The translations under genes were made by a program, and so were the position numbers. From the NCBI RefSeq assembly GCF_031457455.1, contig NZ_JAVDWU010000001.1:248001-312000 (forward strand): a stretch of DNA of 64,000 nt, in the 5' to 3' direction. The notes beneath the pieces were generated by a model. It worked only from the letters and a program-made list of their open reading frames with translations, was not told the origin of the DNA and made no database searches. Below are positions 27,336-35,949 of this stretch, piece after piece. Source of the DNA: Hydrogenophaga palleronii_A. Lineage in GTDB: Bacteria; Pseudomonadota; Gammaproteobacteria; Burkholderiales; Burkholderiaceae_C. Numbering within the stretch: position 1 is the stretch's first letter; the number at the start of each line of letters is the position of its first letter.

Positions 27336-28150
27336 GCAACCGCCTCCAGTGCGGGTTGGTCGAGGTGGCGGGTGACCAGTGCCTGCAGCGCGCCGATGAC
27401 CAACACCAGTGAGACCACCGGTGCGGCCAGCAGCCAGGGCGCGTCGTAGAAGTAGGGCAAGGCCTCGGTCATCATGAGACCCAGCTCGGCCTGCGGTGGC
27501 CGCAGACCCACGCCCACGAAGCCCAGGGCGGCAATCGCCAGCACCGCGCTGGCCACCGCGTAGGCCCACAGGCGGGCCAGCATGCCGATCACCGGGCGCA
27601 GCACATGCCACCGCAGCACATACCAGGGGCCAAAGCCCAGCAGGCGCGCGGCCTGCACCGGTTGCCCCAGCAGGGCCGATCGCGTGTGGGCGCGGACCGG
27701 GCGGAAGAACTCCACCCAGGCGGTGATCACGAGGCCGCTGTACAGCGCCCACTTCTGGCCCGGCGCCATGGCGGCGATCAGCAGCACCCAGAGCAGGCCT
27801 GGGATGGACGAGATGGCATCTGCCGCCATGGCCAGCAGGCGGTCCGCCCAGCCGCCGCGCGCGCCAGCCAGCAGGCCGGTCGCGGTGCCCAGCACGATGG
27901 CCAGCGTGGCGGAAGCGAATGCCAGCCCGAGTGAGGTGCGAAGGCCTTCGCCCAGGCGGGCCAACTGGTCGCGGCCCAGGTGATCGGTGCCCAGCCAATG
28001 AGCTGCCCCAGGCGGCAACAAGGGCTTCATGAGGTTTTGCTGGTGGGGGTCGGCCGCCAGCCAGGGTGTCAGGGTGGCGATGGCCAGCACGAACAGCAGT
28101 GTCAGTGTGGCCACGGGCGCAAGCTGGAGACCCATTTTCCATGCCTTCAT
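27332..28150 (-). CDS. ABC permease, DppC/NikC-type
   Basis: A 272-residue permease with five to six helices. It shows the DppC layout: a first helix (VATLTLLFVLAIATLTPW), the HWLGTDHLGRDQLARLGEGL segment (about 52-71) typical of this subunit, and an EAA loop (EFFRPVRAHTRSALL then AARLLGFG). It overlaps the preceding permease gene and the following ATPase gene by four bases each. It forms the inner-membrane channel with the DppB-type subunit. Confidence 0.92.
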   Translation of the reverse strand: MKAWKMGLQLAPVATLTLLFVLAIATLTPWLAADPHQQNLMKPLLPPGAAHWLGTDHLGRDQLARLGEGLRTSLGLAFASATLAIVLGTATGLLAGARGGWADRLLAMAADAISSIPGLLWVLLIAAMAPGQKWALYSGLVITAWVEFFRPVRAHTRSALLGQPVQAARLLGFGPWYVLRWHVLRPVIGMLARLWAYAVASAVLAIAALGFVGVGLRPPQAELGLMMTEALPYFYDAPWLLAAPVVSLVLVIGALQALVTRHLDQPALEAVA

Positions 28151-29112
28151 CGCTGCACCTCCGTGGCCATTTGAGCGTCGGCCATTCGGGGGTCGAGCCG
28201 GCGCAGCAGGGCGTCGATCAGGCCATTCAACAGCACGAACATCAAAGCCATGGTGAGCGCTGTGCCCTGGATCATGGGCACGTCGCGTGCAATCACGGCG
28301 TGCACCAGGGCGTGGCCGATGCCTGGCCAGGCGAACAGACTTTCCACCACCACCATGCCTTCGATCAGGATCACCAGCTGGATGCCCGCGTAGGCCAGGG
28401 TGGCTAGCAGGGTCTGGGGCAGCGCGTGGCGCCGCAGCGCGGCGCTCAGCGGCAGGCCCTTGATCTGTGCGAATTCAAAAGCATCGGAACCCAGTACCTT
28501 CAGGGCGGCGTCTCGCACCACTTGCGTGAAGCCGGGGGACAGCGCCAAGGCCAGTGTGAGGGCGGGCAGGAACACGTGTTCGGCCTCTCCGTGGCCAGCC
28601 ACCGGCAGCCAGTCCAGGTGCACGGCGAGCACGGTGGAGAGCATCACCCCCAGCAGAAAGGCCGGGCTGGCGCGCAGCACCGTGTTGAGGGCATCGACGC
28701 CGCGGCGCAGCCAGCCGGCGGGGTGCAACGCGGTCCACAGCCCCATGGCCAGACCCAGCACCACGGCCATAAGCCAGGCCACCAGGGACAGGTAAAGGGT
28801 GTGCCCGAGTTGGGAGGCCACCTCGTGCTCTACGGGTTCGCCTGAAACCATGGCGGTGCCCAGCTTGCCTTTGGCCATCTCCCCGAGCCAGCCGGCCCAG
28901 CGCACCACGGCAGGGCGGTCCAGGCCCAGCTCGGCCCGCACCGCCTCGGCTGATGCGGTGTCCATCAGGTCGTAGCCGTAGCGGCTGGCAGCGATGCGGT
29001 AGGCGGCATCGCCAGGCAGGGTCTCCGCCATCATGAAACTCAGTGTGCCGACAGCGAACAGCACAAAAAACACCTGTGCCAGCAGGCGACTCCACCAGGG
29101 CCAGCGCATCAT
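28147..29112 (-). CDS. ABC permease, DppB/NikB-type
   Basis: A 321-residue permease starting MMRWPWWSRLLAQVFFVLFA, with a first helix followed by a large periplasmic loop (ETLPGDAAYRIAASRYGYDL) as in DppB proteins. The EAA-like segment (VVRDAALKVLGSDAFEFAQI then KGLPLSAALRRHALP) contacts the ATPase. The first ATG at 29112 overlaps the TGA of the substrate-binding-protein gene, which sets the start; a longer frame to 29340 would overlap that gene for no reason. The DppC-type gene follows with another ATGA overlap. Confidence 0.92.
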   Translation of the reverse strand: MMRWPWWSRLLAQVFFVLFAVGTLSFMMAETLPGDAAYRIAASRYGYDLMDTASAEAVRAELGLDRPAVVRWAGWLGEMAKGKLGTAMVSGEPVEHEVASQLGHTLYLSLVAWLMAVVLGLAMGLWTALHPAGWLRRGVDALNTVLRASPAFLLGVMLSTVLAVHLDWLPVAGHGEAEHVFLPALTLALALSPGFTQVVRDAALKVLGSDAFEFAQIKGLPLSAALRRHALPQTLLATLAYAGIQLVILIEGMVVVESLFAWPGIGHALVHAVIARDVPMIQGTALTMALMFVLLNGLIDALLRRLDPRMADAQMATEVQR

Positions 29113-30704
29113 GCTGCCCAGGCCATGCGGCTGATGCGGTAGCTGCGCTCCAGCGGGTCCACGCTCACGTTGCGCAAGCGCGTGCTGGCCGTCATGGAGT
29201 GCTGGTACCAAGCCACCGGAATCACGGGCAGTTCGGCCTGCAGCACGGTGGCAACGGATCCGCGCAACGCCGAGCGCCGGCGCGGATCGACCATGGCGCT
29301 CATTTGTGCGAGCGTCTGGCTCACCTGTGTGCTTTGCCATGCCATGGCGCCCCAGTCGCCACCGCGTGGATCGAAGTCCTGCAGCAGGCTACCGATGGGG
29401 TCGGGCACCAGGCCATAGTTGCGCGCCAGCAGCGCGAGTTCCAGCGAGCCGTCCTGATGCCCAGAGGGAATCTCGCTGGCATTGCCCACCGCCACAGCCA
29501 TGTCGATGCCCACTGCCTTGAGCTGCGCCTGGATGGCGGTGGCGATGGGGGGAAGCTCCGGCCGGTCAGAGAACGTGCGCAAGGTGACTTTGAACACGTC
29601 ATCGCCTTTGCGCAGCAAGCCGTCGGCGCCCGGTTGCCAACTGGCTTCGCGAAGCAGCTGCCTGGCTTGTTCCACGTTGTGTGCCAGGGCTTTCAAGCCG
29701 GCCACGTGCCATTCCGCCATGACGGGTGGAAACAGCTGCGTGGCAGCGGCTTCGGGTGCGCGCAGGATGGCGCCGGCAATGCCCGGGCGGTCGATCGCCA
29801 GGCTCATGGCCTGACGCACGCGCACGTCGGACAGGAAGCGGTGCCCGGCGTTGACCTTGATGTAGATGGTTCGCGGCAGGGGTCGGGTTTCGAACCGGAG
29901 CTTGCGGTTCTGGCGCAGGCGCGCGTAGCTCACCGGGTCGTGGGTGAACACCAGGTCGGCCTGACCACTGCTGGCCAGCATGCCCCGGGTTTCTCCGCGC
30001 CCGGCGGCCAGGTACTCAATGGCTTCAATGGTGGGCTTCTTGCCCTCGTAGCCATCGAAGCGGCGCACGCGCATCGATTGCGGGACATTGACCTGTACCA
30101 CCTGGTACGGGCCGCTGCCGATCAGGGCTTTCACAGAGCCATCCTTGGCGAAAGAAGCGGGTGCCAACACCAGGGCGGTGCTGTGGGCAAGGAAAGCGGG
30201 CAAGGCGGCAAAGGGGCGGGCCAGTGTGAACACCACCTCGTTGGCTTGTGCCTGAATCTTTTCAATGCCGGCGTTGCGCAACACCCCTGGCTGCTCCAGT
30301 GCGCGTTGCAGGCAGTCGGTCACTGCCTGCGCCGTGACAGCGCTGCCGTCATGGAAACGCGGGCTGGGCCGCAGGGCAAAGCGCCACTGCAGGCCGTTTT
30401 CGGAAGGCTGCCAGCTTTGAGCCAGCCCAGGTGCGAGCAGGCCTTGTTCATTGACGTCAACGAGCGTTTCGGCCACTTCCAGGCGCTGAAACACATGGCC
30501 CGTCTTCGACGGGTCAAGGTTCATCACCTCCCAGGGTGCCACCACTTTGAGGATGCGCGCATTCCCTGACTGCGCCAGGATGGGGAGACTGACGGGCAGC
30601 AGCGCTGTGCTTGCTGCCAGGCCGAGGAAACGGCGGCGGTCAGAGCCGGTGAGCAGGGCGGGAGCCCAGGCGAAAGGCTTCAGTGGGGCTTTGTCTGTTG
30701 GCAT
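29109..30704 (-). CDS. Family 5 substrate-binding protein of the Opp/Nik-type importer
   Basis: A 531-residue periplasmic binding protein. The signal peptide carries a twin-arginine motif (SDRRRFLGLAASTALLP, about 21-37), so folded export by the Tat route is likely. The mature part shows family-5 features: VAPWEVMNLDPSKTGHVFQR, LAQSWQPSENGLQWRFALRP and the late domain GLVPDPIGSLL. The family binds peptides, nickel complexes or metallophores; no ligand residue set identifies the substrate. It is the first gene of an overlapping permease/ATPase series, 81 bases after znuA on the same strand, with no terminator seen between. Confidence 0.88.
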   Translation of the reverse strand: MPTDKAPLKPFAWAPALLTGSDRRRFLGLAASTALLPVSLPILAQSGNARILKVVAPWEVMNLDPSKTGHVFQRLEVAETLVDVNEQGLLAPGLAQSWQPSENGLQWRFALRPSPRFHDGSAVTAQAVTDCLQRALEQPGVLRNAGIEKIQAQANEVVFTLARPFAALPAFLAHSTALVLAPASFAKDGSVKALIGSGPYQVVQVNVPQSMRVRRFDGYEGKKPTIEAIEYLAAGRGETRGMLASSGQADLVFTHDPVSYARLRQNRKLRFETRPLPRTIYIKVNAGHRFLSDVRVRQAMSLAIDRPGIAGAILRAPEAAATQLFPPVMAEWHVAGLKALAHNVEQARQLLREASWQPGADGLLRKGDDVFKVTLRTFSDRPELPPIATAIQAQLKAVGIDMAVAVGNASEIPSGHQDGSLELALLARNYGLVPDPIGSLLQDFDPRGGDWGAMAWQSTQVSQTLAQMSAMVDPRRRSALRGSVATVLQAELPVIPVAWYQHSMTASTRLRNVSVDPLERSYRISRMAWAA

Positions 30705-30785
30705 GCAATCAGTTCAGAAGAAACAAGAAGAAATCTGGTTGGCCGGATGAGACCCAGGTTGCAGGACATTGGTGTGTGTCGCCGA

Positions 30786-31754
30786 TCACTGCCCCTGCAC
30801 GGCTTGCGTGAGAGCGGAGGTGTTGAGCTTCATCATGGCCAGGTAGGTGGGCGCAGGACCGTTGGCGTCGGAGAGCGAGTCGGAATACAACTCGCCAGCA
30901 GGCTTTACACCCGTTTCACGACCGATCTGCTCGATCAGGCGCGGGTCTGAAATGTTTTCAACAAACAGGGCCTTGATCTGCTCCTGCTTGATCTGGCGCA
31001 CCAGTTGCGCCACGCCCTTGGCGGAGGCTTCGCTTTCGGTGCTCACGCCCTGGGGCGCGAGGAATTTCACGCCGTAGGCGTGGGCGTAGTAGCCGAAGGC
31101 GTCGTGGCTGGTGATGACCTTGCGCTGCGCCAGCGGAATCGTCGCCCAGGCGGCGCGGATTTCGGCATCCAGCGCCTCAAGCTGTGCCGTGTAGGCGCTT
31201 GCGTTGCCGCGGTAGTGATCGCAACCGGTTGCGTCGGCCTTGCACAGACCGTCGGCGATGTTCTTCACGAACACCTTGGCGTTGTGCACGTTCTGCCAGG
31301 CGTGCGGGTCGGTTTCACCATGATCGTGACCGTGTTGGTGGCCCGTTTTGCGGTTCTCGTGCGCGCCTTCCTTGAGGGGCTTGATGCCTTTGCTCACGAC
31401 CACTTGCTGGCCTTTGTAGCCTGCGGTCTTGAGCAGGCGGTTCATCCAGCCCTCAAACCCCAGGCCCACAGAGAACACCACCTGGGCCTGGCCGACCAGA
31501 CGCGCCTGTGCAGGCGTTGGCTGGAACACATGGGCGTCGCTGCCGGGACCTACCAGCACATCCAGCGCCACACGATCGCCGCCCACCTGGCGCACCAGGT
31601 CGCCCAGGATGCTGAAGCTGGCCACGGCCTTGATGCTTGGCTGGGTGGCCGCCTGTGCCAGCGCGCCTTGGGTCCAGGTGACCATGCCCAGGAGGGCCAG
31701 GGCGCCCAGAAAACGGCGGCGAGGGGTGACGGGGATTGGTGTCGTGTGAAACAT
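30786..31754 (-). CDS. znuA: Zinc ABC transporter, substrate-binding protein
   Basis: A 322-residue cluster A-I (ZnuA) protein. The signal peptide carries a twin-arginine-like RRRFLG and ends near LAQAATQ. Zn ligands are expected in the VGPGSDAHVFQPTPAQ segment. The His/Asp-rich loop GHQHGHDHGETDPHAW (about 138-153) is typical of ZnuA, and a third ligand lies in TSHDAFGYYAHAYGVKFL. It captures Zn2+ in the periplasm for ZnuBC. It is the third gene of znuC-znuB-znuA, 13 bases after znuB. Confidence 0.95.
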   Translation of the reverse strand: MFHTTPIPVTPRRRFLGALALLGMVTWTQGALAQAATQPSIKAVASFSILGDLVRQVGGDRVALDVLVGPGSDAHVFQPTPAQARLVGQAQVVFSVGLGFEGWMNRLLKTAGYKGQQVVVSKGIKPLKEGAHENRKTGHQHGHDHGETDPHAWQNVHNAKVFVKNIADGLCKADATGCDHYRGNASAYTAQLEALDAEIRAAWATIPLAQRKVITSHDAFGYYAHAYGVKFLAPQGVSTESEASAKGVAQLVRQIKQEQIKALFVENISDPRLIEQIGRETGVKPAGELYSDSLSDANGPAPTYLAMMKLNTSALTQAVQGQ

Positions 31755-31767
31755 GGCGGTCTGTCGT

Positions 31768-32676
31768 TCAGGCTTTGAGGTGGAGGGAAGCGGGACGCTG
31801 GTGGCGCAGCAGCCCGTGCGGTGCGAACACCATGGAAAACAGGTAGGCCGCGCCCAGGCTGAGCACGATCACCGGCCCGGTGGGCCAGTCGGCGTGGTAG
31901 GAGATGAGCAGGCCCGCGACGCAAGCCAGCAGCGCGAGCATCACGGCGGTCAGCAGCAGCGGGCCGATGCAGCGCACCCAGAAGCGCGCCGTGGCTGACG
32001 GCAAAACCATCATGCCCACCGACATCAAGGTGCCCAGCGCGTGAAAGCCCGCCACCAGGTTGATAACCAGCAAGGCCAGAAAGCCGTAATGCGCCACTGG
32101 GCTCCAGCGGCTGGTGCCGCGCAGAAACCCCGGGTCCAGGCACTCGAGCACCAGTGGCCGATACAGCACCCGCAGGGTGACCAGCGTGACCAGCGATATG
32201 CCGCCCAGCAGGCCCAGCGCTGCGTTGTCCAGCGCCAGCACCGAGCCGAACAGCACGTGCAGCAGATCCACGCTGTTGCCGCGGGTGGACACAATCAACA
32301 CCCCGAGGGCCAGCGAAAGCAGATAAAGAGCGGCCAGGCTGCTGTCTTCGCGCAGCACCGTGTTGCGGGCCACCAGGCCTGAGCCCACGGCCACCACCAG
32401 CCCGGCCACGACGCCGCCCACGGTCATCGCACCCAGCGACAGGCCCGCGATCAGGTAGCCGATGGCCGCGCCCGGCAGGATGGCGTGCGCCATGGCGTCG
32501 CCGGTGAGGCTCATGCGGCGCAGCATGAGAAACACACCCACCGGCGCCGCGCTCACCGCCAGCATCGCACAGCCCAGCAAGGCATGGCGCATGAAGCCGA
32601 ATTCGACGAACGGACCCAGCCACGCCTGGGACCCCAGCGCCGTGTGCATCAGCACCGAACTCTCTGCCCCGGTCAT
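31768..32676 (-). CDS. znuB: Zinc ABC transporter, permease
   Basis: A 302-residue cluster A-I permease with eight to nine helices. Family pattern: FGFMRHALLGCAMLAVSAAP at the first helix, RMSLTGDAMAHAILPGAAIG at about 51-70 (ATPase-contact region) and LVINLVAGFHALGTLMSVG. It overlaps the znuC stop by four bases. A short basic C-terminal tail follows the last helix. It forms the Zn2+ channel with ZnuC. Confidence 0.95.
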   Translation of the reverse strand: MTGAESSVLMHTALGSQAWLGPFVEFGFMRHALLGCAMLAVSAAPVGVFLMLRRMSLTGDAMAHAILPGAAIGYLIAGLSLGAMTVGGVVAGLVVAVGSGLVARNTVLREDSSLAALYLLSLALGVLIVSTRGNSVDLLHVLFGSVLALDNAALGLLGGISLVTLVTLRVLYRPLVLECLDPGFLRGTSRWSPVAHYGFLALLVINLVAGFHALGTLMSVGMMVLPSATARFWVRCIGPLLLTAVMLALLACVAGLLISYHADWPTGPVIVLSLGAAYLFSMVFAPHGLLRHQRPASLHLKA

Positions 32677-33440
32677 GCCGACACCGCCTGCGCGAACGGG
32701 CGCTGGTGTGTGCCTTCACAAACCGGCGCGTGCTCATCGAACGGTTCCTGCATGCAAAGGGCGCGTTGCCCGTTGGCTTCGGTGAGCACGTCGGCGGTAG
32801 CACCCCAGGCCACGGGCTCGCGTGCCAGCAGCAGGGTGAGGGGGAAGTGCGCGCGCACCTGAGCAAGGTCGTGCAGCACGGCCACCACGGTCCTGCCCTG
32901 TTCGTGCCACCGATGCAGCAGGGCCAGCAAGTCATCGGTGGTGCGTTGGTCCACCGCGGCAAAGGGCTCGTCCAGCAGCACCACAGGCGCGTCCTGCAAC
33001 ATCAGCCGGGCGAACAGCGCGCGCTGCATCTGCCCACCCGAAAGCGTGTCGATGCTGCGGCGCTCAAAGCCATGCAGCCCGACGGCACCCAGGGCTTCAT
33101 GACACGCTTGCCGGTGCGCCGCCGTGAACTGGCCGAGCGCACCCACCGCGTGCCACAGGCCCAGCAGCACCATGTCCTGCACGGTGATCGGAAAGCTGCG
33201 GTCCACGCTGGTCTGCTGCGGCAGCCACGCCACGCGCTGATGGACCAGGCCATGCACTTCGCCCTCGATCGGACGAAGCTGGCCGGCCAAGGCCTTGATC
33301 AGCGTGGATTTGCCCGCGCCGTTGGGGCCGACCACGGCGACCAGCGAACCGCTGGGGAGCGCCATCGAAAGGTGATGCACGGCGGGGTGGTGCTCGTAGC
33401 CCAGGGTCAGGTTCTGCAGCGTGATGGCGGTCGAATTCAT
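32673..33440 (-). CDS. znuC: Zinc ABC transporter, ATPase
   Basis: A 255-residue ATPase: Walker A GPNGAGKS (about 37-44), Q-loop WLPQQTSVDRSFP, signature LSGGQMQRALFARLM, Walker B VVLLDEPFAAVD, and the H-loop in VVAVLHDLAQV. It is the first gene of the operon; its ATG is 111 bases from the divergent zur start, across the twin operator. The C-terminal 30 residues hold extra Cys and His (CMQEPFDEHAPVCEGTHQ), similar to His-rich tails of some ZnuC proteins. Confidence 0.95.
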   Translation of the reverse strand: MNSTAITLQNLTLGYEHHPAVHHLSMALPSGSLVAVVGPNGAGKSTLIKALAGQLRPIEGEVHGLVHQRVAWLPQQTSVDRSFPITVQDMVLLGLWHAVGALGQFTAAHRQACHEALGAVGLHGFERRSIDTLSGGQMQRALFARLMLQDAPVVLLDEPFAAVDQRTTDDLLALLHRWHEQGRTVVAVLHDLAQVRAHFPLTLLLAREPVAWGATADVLTEANGQRALCMQEPFDEHAPVCEGTHQRPFAQAVSA

Positions 33441-33488
33441 GAGCGATTCAGGAGCAGGGCGGACACGGTGGCTTTGGCGCTAAGATAT

Positions 33489-33503
33489 TGCAACTCAATT
33501 GCG
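33489..33503 (-). promoter_or_regulatory. Putative Zur box 1
   Basis: On the minus strand this reads CGCAATTGAGTTGCA. It matches box 2 at 33519-33533 at 13 of 15 positions in opposite orientation, with centres 30 bases apart (about three DNA turns). It lies 48 bases from the znuC start codon. Zur control is inferred from the pairing and from the genes on both sides. Confidence 0.75.
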
Positions 33504-33518
33504 ATAGCGGAATCATAA

Positions 33519-33533
33519 CGCAACAGAGTTGCA
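33519..33533 (+). promoter_or_regulatory. Putative Zur box 2
   Basis: Reads CGCAACAGAGTTGCA, with an internal GCAAC-AGA-GTTGC dyad. It is the partner of box 1 and lies 18 bases before the GTG of zur, where binding would block transcription or initiation of zur. The two boxes could let one regulator shut both divergent operons. Confidence 0.78.
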
Positions 33534-33551
33534 TTAATACGAGGAACGCCT

Positions 33552-34064
33552 GTGTCTCAGCGAACCGTGAAAGAACCTGTGTCCGTGCCGGCGGAGATCC
33601 AGTCGCGTCTGGAGGGTGCTGGCCTGCGCCGCACGCTGGCCACGCGTGCCGTGTTGGGTCTGTTCCTGGCGCGCCCGGCCGGTGGACTCACGCATGCGCA
33701 ATCGCTCGCCGCACTGAACGCGCGCGGCCTCGACATCAACCGCGTCACGCTCTACCGGCTGCTGGACCGGCTGGCCAGTTGTGGTGTGTTGCAACGCCAG
33801 AGTGACGACCAACGCACCTGGCGCTTCAGCCTGGCGCCGTTGTCAACCGACGCCGCGCCCGAGGTGGCCCCGCGATTTGAATGTGACGCCTGCCACCGGC
33901 AGTTCCCCCTGCTCGAAGCCAGCGAGCCCACCCGCACCGCCACCCACCACCTCTTCCAGGCACTCGCCCAGATGGGGCATGCGGGAGCCCGTGTGGATCT
34001 GGCGGTTCATGGCACCTGTGCTTCTTGCGTGGCGCCCGGGGCGGCACAGGAACCTGTGGCGTGA
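33552..34064 (+). CDS. zur: Fur-family zinc regulator
   Basis: A 170-residue Fur-family repressor. The wing-helix DNA-binding domain includes ALNARGLDINRVTLYRLLDRL (about 53-73). A structural zinc site is seen as two CxxC pairs: FECDACHRQF and HGTCASC. His-rich dimer-domain residues (ATHHLFQ) are also present. Identity as Zur rather than Fur rests on the divergent znuCBA operon and on the CxxC pairs. The start is GTG at 33552 with GAGGA seven bases upstream. The stop overlaps the start of the next ATPase gene (GTGA), so zur heads a coupled operon. Confidence 0.88.
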   Translation: MSQRTVKEPVSVPAEIQSRLEGAGLRRTLATRAVLGLFLARPAGGLTHAQSLAALNARGLDINRVTLYRLLDRLASCGVLQRQSDDQRTWRFSLAPLSTDAAPEVAPRFECDACHRQFPLLEASEPTRTATHHLFQALAQMGHAGARVDLAVHGTCASCVAPGAAQEPVA

Positions 34065-34720
34065 TTCAGACCCGCGATCTGCGGTTCGCTTACGCGGGCC
34101 ATGCGCCGCTGTGCTTTCGTGACGTGACGGTGCCACAAGGCGGCAACCTGCTGCTGCGCGGCGCCTCAGGCAGCGGCAAGTCCACCTGGCTGGCGCTGGT
34201 GGCCGGGTTGCTCACGCCGGCAGCGGGCGAGGTGGTGGTGGCCGGCCAGTCCGTTGGCACCTTGCCGTCAGGCCAGCGCGACCGCTGGCGTGCAAACCAT
34301 GTGGGCTTTCTGCCTCAGAAGCTGCACCTGAGCGGCGCCCTCACGGTGCAGGACAACCTCGCGCTGGCCTACTTTGCGGCCGGCGCGCCGGTGGACCGGG
34401 AGGCCATTCGACATGCGCTGGCCTCGCTCGACATCACCGCACTGGCCGGGCGGCGCCCTCACCAGCTTTCTGGCGGTCAGGCACAGCGTGTGGCGCTGGC
34501 GCGTGCCGTGCTGATGCAGCCCCAGGTCATCCTGGCCGACGAACCCACCGCAAGCCTGGACGACCTTGCGGGTCAGTCAGCGCTGGCGTTGCTGGCGCAG
34601 ACCGCCCATGATGCCGGCGCCACGTTGGTCATTGCCACGCACGACGCGAGGGTGCGGCAGGCGTTGCCACAGGCACAGGAACTGCCCTTTGATCCGCTTC
34701 GGCAGGGGGTGGACCCGTGA
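34061..34720 (+). CDS. LolD/MacB-like ABC ATPase, zur-coupled
   Basis: A 219-residue ATPase with Walker A GASGSGKST (about 36-44), Q-loop GFLPQKLHLSG, signature LSGGQAQRVALARAV and Walker B VILADEPTASLDD. The sequence around the signature groups it with LolD/MacB/FtsE-type ATPases that work with FtsX-like permeases. These systems transmit force across the membrane, for example in lipoprotein release, rather than import. The start is GTG at 34061 inside the zur stop overlap. The permease gene overlaps its stop in the same way. Related ATPase-permease-DUF3299 sets occur near zinc-regulated genes in Pseudomonas (PA4064-PA4066, from memory). Confidence 0.88.
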   Translation: MIQTRDLRFAYAGHAPLCFRDVTVPQGGNLLLRGASGSGKSTWLALVAGLLTPAAGEVVVAGQSVGTLPSGQRDRWRANHVGFLPQKLHLSGALTVQDNLALAYFAAGAPVDREAIRHALASLDITALAGRRPHQLSGGQAQRVALARAVLMQPQVILADEPTASLDDLAGQSALALLAQTAHDAGATLVIATHDARVRQALPQAQELPFDPLRQGVDP

Positions 34721-35949
34721 ACGTGTTCAGCCTTTCCTGGCGCTACCTCTGGGCACGCCCGTTGTCCACTGCGCTGAACCTGGTTCTGCTGTCCCTGGCT
34801 CTGGCGTCCATGGCTTTTGTGATCATCGTGCAAGACCAGGCCGAGCGGGCCTTCGAGCGCGACCTGGCCGGGATCGACGTGGTGGTGGGTGCCAAGGGCA
34901 GTCCCATGCAGCTCATCCTGTCGGGGGTGTTCCACATTGACGTGCCGCCCGGCAACATTTCCCTGACCGAGGCCAACCGGCTGGCGCAGCACCCGCAGGT
35001 GGCGCAGCTGATTCCCCTGAGCCTGGGCGACAACCTGCAGGGCTACCGCATCGTCGGCACCACCCACGCCTATGTCGAGCACTACGGTGCGGAATTGGCG
35101 CAGGGTGCGCTGTGGACTGCCCCCATGCAGGCGGTGCTGGGCGCGCAGGTGGCACGCCACACCGGCCTGAAGCTGGGCCAGGCGTTTGAAGGTGCGCACG
35201 GCCTGGGCAGCGGCGGTGCGGTGCATGAGGCCACACCTTACCTCGTGAACGGCGTGTTGGCACCCTGTGGCTGTGTGCTGGACAGGTTGATCCTCACCGC
35301 CACCGAGTCGGTCTGGCACGTGCACGACGACATGCACGCAGGTGACGGCATGGACGAGGTCGAAAAGGCCGAACTGGCCGAAGCCCTGGCGGCCGACCGC
35401 GAAATCACGCTGGCCCTGCTGCGCTACAAGACGCCGCTGGCGGCGGCGAGCTTCCCGCGGTTTGTGAACCAGTCCACCTCGATGCAGGCGGCCGCGCCCG
35501 CGATCGAGATCACCCGCTTGCTGCACATGGTGAGTGTGGGCACCCAGGCGCTGCGTGCGATGGCGGTGGTGCTGCTCGTGGTGGCGGGCTTGTCGGTGTT
35601 CATTGCGCTGTGGAACGCGGTGCGCGAGCGCCGCGACGATCTGGCCATGTTGCGCATGCTGGGTGCGGCGCCTCAGCGGGTGGCACTGCTGCTTTTATTG
35701 GAAGCACTGTGGCTGGCGGTGCTGGCCTGTGCAGGGGGTCTGTTGGCAGCTCATGGCCTGGTGGCCCTGATCGGCCAATGGTTGATGGACAGCCAGTCGC
35801 TGTCCATTTCGGGTTGGCAATGGATTCCTGCCGAAGGGTGGGTGCCGTTGCTGGCCCTGGGGGTGGCGGTGGTGGCGGCGAGTCTGCCGGTCGCCAGCGT
35901 CTACCGCATCGATGTCACTCAACTCTTGAATTCAAGGTCCATTTCATGA
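34717..35949 (+). CDS. FtsX/LolC-like ABC permease, zur-coupled
   Basis: A 410-residue permease: one N-terminal helix (about 15-35), a large extracytoplasmic domain (about 36-265), then three C-terminal helices starting at MAVVLLVVAGLSVFIALWNA and ending in LPVASVYRIDVTQLL, the FtsX fold. RDDLAMLRMLGAAPQRV is the cytoplasmic coupling loop. The outer domain includes GCVLDRLIL and a His/Asp-rich stretch WHVHDDMHAGDGMDEVE (about 205-221) that could bind metal. The start is GTG at 34717 (GTGA overlap) and the stop overlaps the next gene (ATGA). Physiological substrate unknown. Confidence 0.87.
   Translation: MNVFSLSWRYLWARPLSTALNLVLLSLALASMAFVIIVQDQAERAFERDLAGIDVVVGAKGSPMQLILSGVFHIDVPPGNISLTEANRLAQHPQVAQLIPLSLGDNLQGYRIVGTTHAYVEHYGAELAQGALWTAPMQAVLGAQVARHTGLKLGQAFEGAHGLGSGGAVHEATPYLVNGVLAPCGCVLDRLILTATESVWHVHDDMHAGDGMDEVEKAELAEALAADREITLALLRYKTPLAAASFPRFVNQSTSMQAAAPAIEITRLLHMVSVGTQALRAMAVVLLVVAGLSVFIALWNAVRERRDDLAMLRMLGAAPQRVALLLLLEALWLAVLACAGGLLAAHGLVALIGQWLMDSQSLSISGWQWIPAEGWVPLLALGVAVVAASLPVASVYRIDVTQLLNSRSIS

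Noticed and set aside
27336..28142. N-terminal extension of the Opp-type ATPase frame across the permease gene
   Set aside because: Arg/Pro/Gly-rich, no homology pattern, and fully overlaps the DppC-type permease; the ATG at 27335 with a stop overlap is a much better start.
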